This document shows, in pieces, positions 41,083 through 47,699 of a stretch of DNA of 64,000 nucleotides. The notes under the pieces were generated by a model. The model did no database searches and had not been told where the DNA came from. It saw only the letters and a program-made list of their open reading frames with translations. Origin of the DNA: Bog-159 sp963707465 (GTDB lineage Bacteria > Acidobacteriota > Terriglobia > Bryobacterales > Bryobacteraceae); contig CAVPQK010000013.1 of NCBI GenBank assembly GCA_963707465.1, positions 1,054,001 through 1,118,000 on the forward strand. Reading direction: 5' to 3'. A program made the position numbers and the translations under genes. The stretch's first letter is position 1. Every line of letters starts with the position of its first letter.

Positions 41083-42420
41083 TTAGTGAGAGCCGCCGGC
41101 GCCGCCCCATCGCCGCCACACCCCAAACGCCACCACCCCGCTCCCCAGCACCGCCAGCCCGCACAGAACAAACGTCCAGCCCGAAGTCGCAAACACGTAC
41201 ACCCATCCCACCAGCGCCAGCACGCTCGGCAGCGGATACAGCCACATCCGGAACGGCCGCCGCACGTCCGGACGCGTTTTGCGCAACACCTCCACCGCCG
41301 CAATCTGGCCCACAAACTGAATCACGATCCGCGCCGTCAGAATCGCGGAAACCACCCAATCCAGGCTCAACATGCCGCCCGCGATCGCCAACCCCCCGAT
41401 CACCAGCAGCGACACGTACGGGAAATCCCCCTTCGGGTGCAGCCGCGCGAAAGGCTTCCAGAAGTAGCCATCGAGCGCCGCCGCGTAGGGCACCCGGCTG
41501 TACGCCAGCAGCAGCGCGAAAACCGACGCCACCGCCGACCATAGGATCAGCACCGTCACCGCCCGCGCCGCCCACGGACCGTACAGCGTCTCCATGAAAC
41601 GCGCCGCCACGAATTTCGATTGCGCCGCTTCCCGCCACGGCACCACCGCCATAATGGCCACGGTCATCAGCGCATACATCGCCCCCACCAGCAGCACCGA
41701 AAGCACGATCGAGCGCGGCATGGTCCGCTCCGGCTGCCGCACCTCCCCACCCACGAAGCAAATGCCGTAGTAGCCCAGAAAGTTGTACATCGCGATCAGT
41801 GTGGCGCCGCCCAATCCAGCCATGAACGCCGGCGAAATAGCGAACGCGTGCGGCGGAAAATCGAACGCGTGGCGGGCGTCGAAGTGCGCGAACCCGGCCA
41901 CCACGATCCACGCCACCGTGGCCAGCATGCCGATCCATAGAACCACCGTGAGGCGCCCCACCGACTGGATGCCGCGGTAAAGCAGCGCCACCACCAGCAG
42001 TCCCACCACCAGCACAGCCAGGCGCGTCTCCCACGCGCCCATTCCCGTCCGCAGATAGCCCAGGTATTGCGCGAAGCCGATATAGCCGGACGAAATCTCC
42101 AGCGGCCCGCTGAAGATGAATTGCCAGATGAACAGGAATGGCAGCAGCCGTCCCAGCCGCGTGCGGCGGAAGGCTTCGCGCAGGTACAGATAGCTGCCGC
42201 CCTCGCCCGGCATGGCCGCCGCCAGTTCCGCCCATACCAGGCCGTCGCACAGCGCCAGCACCGTGCCCACCGCCCACCCCAGCAGGCATTGCGGCCCGCC
42301 CATGGTCCCGATCAGCAGCGGAATCGTCACAAACGGACCTACCCCGACCATGTTGCTCATGTTCAGGGCGGTGGCCTCCACCAGGCCCAATCCGCGCGTC
42401 AGTCCGTGCCGCTCCGCCAT
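41083..42420 (-). CDS. APC-family amino acid permease
   Basis: About 445 residues from ATG 42420 (MAERHGLTRGLGLVEATAL); the open frame runs 13 codons further upstream, but those residues are unlike the family. About twelve membrane helices are evident, e.g. VGVGPFVTIPLLIGTMGG (helix 1 with the unwound Gly segment), LLPFLFIWQFIFSGPL, LAVLVVGLLVVALLYRGI and GATLIAMYNFLGYYGICFVG. This is the LeuT-fold APC superfamily, moving amino acids or polyamines with H+ or by exchange. The substrate cannot be told. It stands upstream of rpsO, with a GC hairpin between them. Confidence 0.85.
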   Translation of the reverse strand: MAERHGLTRGLGLVEATALNMSNMVGVGPFVTIPLLIGTMGGPQCLLGWAVGTVLALCDGLVWAELAAAMPGEGGSYLYLREAFRRTRLGRLLPFLFIWQFIFSGPLEISSGYIGFAQYLGYLRTGMGAWETRLAVLVVGLLVVALLYRGIQSVGRLTVVLWIGMLATVAWIVVAGFAHFDARHAFDFPPHAFAISPAFMAGLGGATLIAMYNFLGYYGICFVGGEVRQPERTMPRSIVLSVLLVGAMYALMTVAIMAVVPWREAAQSKFVAARFMETLYGPWAARAVTVLILWSAVASVFALLLAYSRVPYAAALDGYFWKPFARLHPKGDFPYVSLLVIGGLAIAGGMLSLDWVVSAILTARIVIQFVGQIAAVEVLRKTRPDVRRPFRMWLYPLPSVLALVGWVYVFATSGWTFVLCGLAVLGSGVVAFGVWRRWGGAGGSH

Positions 42421-42461
42421 CGTTCGTTGTACCATAGCCCCATGCCAGGAGGAGGGCATTT

Positions 42462-42974
42462 ATGTTTACACCCGATCAAGCTAAAGGACTGTCCATGGTT
42501 TTCCTGCAAAGCCTGGGCAACGAAGTTCCCACCACGCGCCGTGTGCTGGCCGCCGTTCCCGAAGGGCAGCTCGATTTCAAGCTGGGCGACAAAGGCCGCA
42601 CCACGCGCGAGCTGATGTGGCACATCGTGCGCAGCGAAAAGTGGTTCGGCGAAGGCATCGCCGCGGGCAGTTTCTCGGCCGATGCGGACGGCCCCGCGCC
42701 CGCCACCGCGGCCGAAATCCTGGCCTATTACGATCAGCACGTGCCCGGGCTGGCCGATAAGCTGGCCGTCGTTTCGGGCGAGCAATTCGCCACGCCGGTC
42801 AGCTTCTTCAACGTCTTCAATTTCCCGGCCGTACTATACATGGATTTCTGGATCAAGCACACCGTGCATCACCGTGGACAGCTCAGCATGCAATTGCGCG
42901 CCATGAACGCGCACGTGCCCGATATCTACGGCGGCAGCGCCGACGAGCCCTTCCAAATGCCGGCCACGGCCTGA
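42462..42974 (+). CDS. DinB-family protein
   Basis: 170 residues; GGAGG stands before ATG 42462. It is a four-helix bundle with the metal-binding histidines of the DinB/YfiT fold: LMWHIVRSEKWF (His about 52), and HTVHHRGQLSMQLRAMN (about 133-149). Family members are metal-dependent transferases or stress-linked thiol enzymes of mostly unknown substrate. Its last 45 codons are repeated directly downstream (second copy 43004-43165), a tandem duplication. Confidence 0.8.
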   Translation: MFTPDQAKGLSMVFLQSLGNEVPTTRRVLAAVPEGQLDFKLGDKGRTTRELMWHIVRSEKWFGEGIAAGSFSADADGPAPATAAEILAYYDQHVPGLADKLAVVSGEQFATPVSFFNVFNFPAVLYMDFWIKHTVHHRGQLSMQLRAMNAHVPDIYGGSADEPFQMPATA

Positions 42975-43165
42975 TTGTCTTGGTTCTGTCGGCGTTTATC
43001 TGCGGATTTCTGGATCAAGCACACCGTGCACCACCGTGGACAGCTCAGCATGCAATTGCGCGCCATGAACGCGCACGTGCCGGATATCTACGCCGGCAGC
43101 GCCGACGAGCCCTTCCAAATGCCCGCCACGGCCTGATTGTCTTGGTTCTATCGGCGTTTATCTGC
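42842..43165. repeat. 162-bp tandem direct duplication covering the DinB gene 3' end
   Basis: 42842-43003 and 43004-43165 match at about 157 of 162 positions. Each unit holds the last 45 codons of the DinB gene, its stop, and part of the TTATCTGCG repeat. Most of the differences within the coding part are synonymous (CAT/CAC, CCC/CCG, CCG/CCC); one changes Gly to Ala. The second copy has no start and is a dead tail. Confidence 0.9.
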
Positions 43166-43178
43166 GTTCATCTGCGGC
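43151..43178. repeat. Dispersed TTATCTGCG repeat, complete copy
   Basis: Reads TCGGCGTTTATCTGCGTTCA followed by TCTGCGGC. It is the fullest copy of the repeat seen also at 30041, 38371 and 42989, and sits just before the TPR gene. Confidence 0.65.
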
Positions 43179-43213
43179 CGGTATAGTCTTTTTGGAGTTA
43201 CCATGATAACGGC

Positions 43214-44203
43214 ATGCCCCGAACGGTCGACATCGCCTGCGCGCTGGCGCTTGCCGCCGCTGGCGCCTGTTTCGCGCAGGACCAGCAGTATCGCGCCACG
43301 CTCGCCGTCGAAGGCGGCGGCGCCCTTCCCTCGGCCGCCATGTTCACTCCCGCGCCCGCCGGCCAGGATTTGCCTCCCTGCCATGTCTTGAACGCCTTCG
43401 CCAACGGCACCATCATCTACCAGGTGGTGATCGTCGTCGATCCTGGGTCCGACAGGCTATCGCGCCGTTGGGACGACAAGTGTCAAGTCGCCATCTCGCT
43501 GAAGGGTTACCGCAAGGTCACCGCAACCCTGCAGGACGGTGCCGTGATCGTCATGAAGCAAATCGGCGATCCCGAAGGCTCCACCGTATCCGTAACCGCC
43601 CTCCATGTCCCCAAAGAGGCCGCCAAAGCCTACGACAAAGGCCTCGGGGCCATGAGCGATGGCAAGCTGGCCGGCGCGCAGAAGCAGTTCGAGCGCGCCG
43701 TGGCGCTGGATCCGGATTATGCCCAGGCCTGGAGCCAGCTCGGCGAGGTGCTGGAGCAGCAATCGCAGCCCAAAGAGGCCGCCGAGGCCTGCGAGCACGC
43801 CCTGAAGGCCGATCCCAAATACATTCGCCCCTACCTGCAGCTGATCCGCCTGGCGGTCGCCGCGAAAAGGATGGACGACGCGGCGGCTCTGGGCGAGCGC
43901 GCCCTGCAACTGGACCCGGTGGAATTCCCCGGGATCTATTATTACGACGCCATGGCCAACTACGAGTTGAAGCATGCGGATGCTGCCGAAAAGGCCGTCG
44001 GCCGCGCTATCGAGATCGACAAGGACCACCAGTATCCGGCCGCCGAAGCGCTGCTGGGCAAGGTGCTGGCCGATAAGGGCGATACCCGCGGCGCGATGGA
44101 TCACTTCGCGAAATACTTGAAGCTCGCCCCCAAGGCCGACGATGCCCCCGCCATCCGTCAGCGCCTGGCGGAGCTGGAGCGCGGCGACGCGCCCGCGAAA
44201 TAG
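43214..44203 (+). CDS. Secreted TPR-repeat protein
   Basis: 329 residues from ATG 43214. Signal peptide DIACALALAAAGACFA. After an unassigned beta-type domain (about 22-130, with DKCQVAISLKGYRKVTATLQ), four or so TPR units follow: AYDKGLGAMSDGKLAGAQKQ, AVALDPDYAQAWSQLGEVLE, ALKADPKYIRPYLQLIRLAV and ALQLDPVEFPGIYYYDAMAN. TPRs mediate protein contacts. A GGAG is 16 nt from this ATG but only 5 nt from another, out-of-frame ATG at 43203, so the annotated start is efficient only if the sequence or spacing is misread. Function unknown. Confidence 0.75.
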   Translation: MPRTVDIACALALAAAGACFAQDQQYRATLAVEGGGALPSAAMFTPAPAGQDLPPCHVLNAFANGTIIYQVVIVVDPGSDRLSRRWDDKCQVAISLKGYRKVTATLQDGAVIVMKQIGDPEGSTVSVTALHVPKEAAKAYDKGLGAMSDGKLAGAQKQFERAVALDPDYAQAWSQLGEVLEQQSQPKEAAEACEHALKADPKYIRPYLQLIRLAVAAKRMDDAAALGERALQLDPVEFPGIYYYDAMANYELKHADAAEKAVGRAIEIDKDHQYPAAEALLGKVLADKGDTRGAMDHFAKYLKLAPKADDAPAIRQRLAELERGDAPAK

Positions 44204-44214
44204 GAGGCGCCTGA

Positions 44215-44583
44215 CTAAGGTACACGGATTGACAGGGTAATGGTGACCGACTGTATAAGATCACCCGACTTGCCGGTCACGGTGATCGAAGACAATCCAG
44301 TCTCCGCGGCCTTGGTTGCGACGAACACTAGCTTGCTCGTGCCCGTTGTGCTATCCGGATCGAATGAGGCTGAGACTCCCGGCGGCAAGCGCGACGCCAG
44401 GAGTGCCACGCTGCCGTTGAAGCCGTCCGCCGGGTGCACGGTGATCGTGCAGGTCGCCTTATCGTCCTGGTTGACGTAAACCGTACTCGGTGACGCCTCG
44501 AGGGAAAAGCTTTCCGCCCGCAACGGCGCGCACGCAGTTAAGAACAGAAGTGGCGCGATCGAAAAGCGCGGTTTGGTGGTCAC
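44215..44583 (-). CDS. Secreted Ig-like domain protein
   Basis: 122 residues with a signal peptide (FSIAPLLFLTACAPLRAES). The rest is one Ig-like sandwich of the kind common in Acidobacteria: ASPSTVYVNQDDKATCTITV, GFNGSVALLASRLPPGVSAS, SITVTGKSGDLIQSVTITLS. A possible lipobox Cys lies in LFLTAC. Probably an envelope or surface protein; no partner evident. It is convergent with the TPR gene. Confidence 0.7.
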   Translation of the reverse strand: MTTKPRFSIAPLLFLTACAPLRAESFSLEASPSTVYVNQDDKATCTITVHPADGFNGSVALLASRLPPGVSASFDPDSTTGTSKLVFVATKAAETGLSSITVTGKSGDLIQSVTITLSIRVP

Positions 44584-44664
44584 AGCTATTCTCCTGCACT
44601 CGAAGTGCCACGGAAGTATCCGACACCAACTACAATAATTGGAGCTTGCTAGCGAGGTGACCGG

Positions 44665-45333
44665 ATGCGCATCGATCCCGAAGACTTACGCCGCCACTAT
44701 GAATCGCTCTCCGACGAGGAACTCCTGGACATGGACCGTTCCGACCTGGCCCCCGTGGCGCAGGCCATCTACGACCAGGAGATCGCGCACCGCGGCTTGA
44801 ACCACCCCCCCGAACAGGAACAGGAAGAGGAAGACTACCACGGCCCCCTGCCGGTTCGTAAGCCCGGCGAAAACCGGGATTTCGCCAGCGAACTCGGCTC
44901 CGATACCGGCGATGGTCCGCCGCCCGACTGGCTGGAAGACGCCGCCTGCACCTGGTCCACCTCCATTTACCCGGATTCCGACTACCTGAACACCGGAGCG
45001 GAGGTTCAGGCCGCCCTTCGGGACGCCGGGATTCCGAATCGCATCGTGGTCAAGCCTCCGGAGCCGGAGCCGCGTTCCACGCCGCGCAGCTTGTATTGCG
45101 TGATGGTTCCCGGAGACCTCGGGTCGCGCGCCGTCAGCGTGCTCGAGCGGAAGGTCTTCAACCGCATGGCCGAAGCGGAGTGGCGCAGCCAACTGCAGTC
45201 GTTCTCGGACGAAGAGCTGCGTGCGCTGAATCCGGAAGATACTTGGGGCGCCCTGCTGGACCGGGCCGAGCGTATGAAGCGCGCCTACCTCGACGAGATT
45301 GCCATCCGCCAGCAGCGCGCTCCGGCCCGTTAG
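44665..45333 (+). CDS. Hypothetical acidic protein with a DUF2007-like middle
   Basis: 222 residues; GAGGTGA stands 4 nt before ATG 44665. No signal or membrane segment. Two related helical pieces flank the centre: SDEELLDMDRSDLAPVAQAI and FSDEELRALNPEDTWGALLD. The centre (STSIYPDSDYLNTGAEVQAA, then LRDAGIPNRIVV, and SLYCVMVPGDLGSRAVSVLE) resembles DUF2007-type domains that handle a small-molecule or signalling role. The assignment is by eye. The sialidase-like remnant starts 3 bases downstream. Confidence 0.65.
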   Translation: MRIDPEDLRRHYESLSDEELLDMDRSDLAPVAQAIYDQEIAHRGLNHPPEQEQEEEDYHGPLPVRKPGENRDFASELGSDTGDGPPPDWLEDAACTWSTSIYPDSDYLNTGAEVQAALRDAGIPNRIVVKPPEPEPRSTPRSLYCVMVPGDLGSRAVSVLERKVFNRMAEAEWRSQLQSFSDEELRALNPEDTWGALLDRAERMKRAYLDEIAIRQQRAPAR

Positions 45334-45335
45334 CG

Positions 45336-45841
45336 ATGCGTTTCATGACGGAGCCAAGAGCCGGCATAGCCACGTTACTGGCCATCCTGGCTCTCAGCAC
45401 CCTTCTCTCTGCCAAAATACCCAACCGCCGTACACCATCGGGCCGAATGTTCAGGTTAGCGCTTCTCAACCAGCCCTCCGGCATTATGAGACCTATGTCG
45501 CCGCGGACCGCAAACGCGCCGGGCACTTGATCGCGTGCGCCTACGCCGTTCGGCCCGGCAATCAAGTCGACAACGTGTTCTACGTATCGTTCGACCAGGG
45601 TGCCACGTGGTCGCACACGCTAACGGTTCCAGTGGCGGTCGATCCTTCCTGTGCCATCGGCCGGGGCGGCGCGGCCTTTGCGGCCGGCATTCACGACCTC
45701 CCGGACGAAAAGGGTACGCCGGTGCTGAGCGTTTATCGCTCCGGGGACGGCGGCCGCACCTGGAAACCCTCCTCGATCACTGCCGACGCCCCTCCCGTCG
45801 ACCGCGCCTACCTGACGGTCGACGAGGCGCAACATCAGTGA
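45336..45841 (+). pseudogene. Exo-sialidase-like (BNR repeat) gene, frameshifted and 3'-truncated
   Basis: ATG 45336 opens a signal peptide (GIATLLAILALSTLLSA), then the frame slips at about 45413. The mature part continues one frame over as TQPPYTIGPNVQVSASQPAL, with DNVFYVSFDQGATWSHT and VYRSGDGGRTWKPSS, the Asp-box (SxDxGxTW) signatures of sialidase-type propellers. It stops at TGA 45841 after VDEAQHQ, where a normal protein has hundreds more residues. Immediately after comes the middle of a chemoreceptor gene, so a deletion removed the end of one and the beginning of the other. Confidence 0.75.
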
Positions 45842-46703
45842 CGGCAAGCTGGCCGAACAAGTGATCGCGAGCATGAGCAAGGCTGCCTCGGAGCATGCTG
45901 AATCGCTCATGGGGCTGGCGGGAGAAACCGATCGGGCCATGAAGGCCGTCGGTGGCAAGCTGAACGGGCTTGCCCAGTCGGTGGCGGACAGCCGCAAAGC
46001 TTCCAAGGGACTGATTGCGCAGGTCGGCGCGATCGGACAAATTGCGCAGACCATCCGCGAGATCGCCTACCAGACCAACCTGCTCGCGCTAAATGCCGCC
46101 ATCGAGGCCGCCCGCGCCGGAGAACATGGCCGCGGTTTTGCCGTGGTCGCCGATGAAGTACGCAATCTGTCCAAGCGCGTGCAAAAGGCCACCGAGGAAG
46201 TGCAAACTAACATCCTCGACATCGACGGTTCAGCCAGATCCATCGAAAAAGCCAGTCACTCAGCCGAACAGACGGCGCACGGCGCGGAGTCGGTCGCGCT
46301 TTCCCTCAGCGAGCGGGTTCAGACCCTGCATGACATGGTGGCGGTGATGCACATCGAATCTGCCCGGAACGACATCAAGATTTTCGTGCGCAACATCCTG
46401 GCCGAGATTGCTCAACCGGCAGGCGCCCGAACTTCCGGCGAGCTGCCGGATCATCGTCAATCCAGCTTTGGCCGTTGGTATGAGGGTGCGGGCCGGGAGG
46501 CTTTCGGACAGGTCTCCGCCTTTCAGGAGATCGCGAGCCCTTACGCTGCGCTCTATCTGAACGCCCGGAGTATCCGCACGGCCGTGCAGTCGGCGGACCG
46601 GGAAGAGGCTCTGCGCCTCGGGTCGGATCTGTCTCGGGTTGAGCAGGACCTACTGAGCAAGCTGGATGAACTGAGTGCCACCATCAGTCAAAGGCAGAAT
46701 TAA
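45826..46703 (+). pseudogene. Methyl-accepting chemotaxis protein, 5'-truncated
   Basis: The receptor frame is open from about 45826 without a proper start (GTG 45861 is the first candidate). It holds the signalling hairpin tip QTIREIAYQTNLLALNAAIE and AARAGEHGRGFAVVADEVRN, diagnostic of MCP cytoplasmic domains that bind CheA and CheW. The sensor, membrane helices and HAMP are missing. The C-terminus (SSFGRWYEGAGREAFGQV and later) resembles a CZB zinc-binding domain whose histidines are replaced, e.g. by Tyr in SPYAALYLNA. A short soluble product from GTG 45861 (280 residues) could still form. cheV follows 11 bases later. Confidence 0.75.
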
Positions 46704-46714
46704 GGAGCCGCCCC

Positions 46715-47680
46715 ATGAGTGACGTAATGCGGGAAGTGGACGAGCGTTCGAAGTTAGCAGGCACAAACAAATTCGAACTCCTGATCTTTCGCCTGGGCGA
46801 GGACCGCAACTCAACCACGCGAGAGGTCTTCGGCATGAACGTCTTCAAAGTGCGGGAAGCGCTGATCATGCCGTCGATCACGCCGATGCCGGGATCTCCG
46901 AAGCACGTTCTGGGCGTGGCCAATATCCGTGGTCAGATCATCCCCGTCATCGATCTGCCCTCCGTGGTGGGTTGTACGCCCTCGGCGCGCAATATTCTCC
47001 TCGTCACCGAGTACGAGCGTTCCGTCCAGGGATTCGCCGTCGAGGAAGTCGAGGAGATCGTGCGCCTGGAGTGGAATCGGGTGGTCTCCGCTGAGAAGTC
47101 CGCGGGTGGCGCGCTGGTAACCAGCCTGGCTCGCCTGGACGACAACGAGGAGAGCGCTCGCCTGGCGCTGATCCTGGACGTGGAATCGATCCTGCGCGAA
47201 ACCCTGCCGTCCCGCTTCAACAGCGGCGAAGAGATTGGCCATGTGCCGTCCATGCAGATTCCCCAGGGCGCCACGGTCGTTTATGCCGACGACTCAAGTG
47301 CTGCGCGTCGGCAGATCGAGGCGGTTCTGACCCGGTGCAAGCTTCCCTTTGTGGGCGCCAAGACCGGCAAAGAGGCGTGGGACCATCTCAAGAGCATGGC
47401 GCAAGAGGCCCGGACCGCCGGATTGCCGATCAGCCGGAAAGTCGCGTTGCTGCTCACGGACCTGGAGATGCCGGAGATGGATGGGTTCACGCTGACCCGC
47501 CAGTTGAAAGAGGATGATTTACTGAAGTCGGTTCCGGTAGTTATTCATTCCTCCCTCTCCGGTTCGGCCAACGAATCCCATGCCAAGCGGGTCGGCGCGG
47601 ATGGCTTCGTGGCCAAGTTCGTTCCCGATGAGCTGGTCCGCGAGATTGAGAAAGCGCTCGCGCTCGTCCCGGCCCGGTAG
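46715..47680 (+). CDS. cheV: Chemotaxis coupling protein CheV
   Basis: 321 residues; AAGGAG is 7 nt before the ATG. The N-terminal CheW domain (FELLIFRLGEDRN, FGMNVFKVREALIMPSITPM, VLGVANIRGQIIPVIDL, about 20-170) is followed by a receiver domain (VVYADDSSAARRQIEAVL, LLLTDLEMPEMDGFTLTRQL with phosphoacceptor Asp, VPVVIHSSLSGSANE, FVAKFVPDEL). CheV links receptors to CheA and tunes signalling by phosphorylation. It lies right behind the truncated receptor gene, probably its former operon partner. Confidence 0.92.
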   Translation: MSDVMREVDERSKLAGTNKFELLIFRLGEDRNSTTREVFGMNVFKVREALIMPSITPMPGSPKHVLGVANIRGQIIPVIDLPSVVGCTPSARNILLVTEYERSVQGFAVEEVEEIVRLEWNRVVSAEKSAGGALVTSLARLDDNEESARLALILDVESILRETLPSRFNSGEEIGHVPSMQIPQGATVVYADDSSAARRQIEAVLTRCKLPFVGAKTGKEAWDHLKSMAQEARTAGLPISRKVALLLTDLEMPEMDGFTLTRQLKEDDLLKSVPVVIHSSLSGSANESHAKRVGADGFVAKFVPDELVREIEKALALVPAR

Positions 47681-47699
47681 GCTGGTGCCATGCCGGGGC

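Noticed and set aside
41024..42289. Second long minus-strand frame inside the permease gene
   Set aside because: It is a Gly/Arg/Ala shadow of the permease; the other frame has twelve clear membrane helices.
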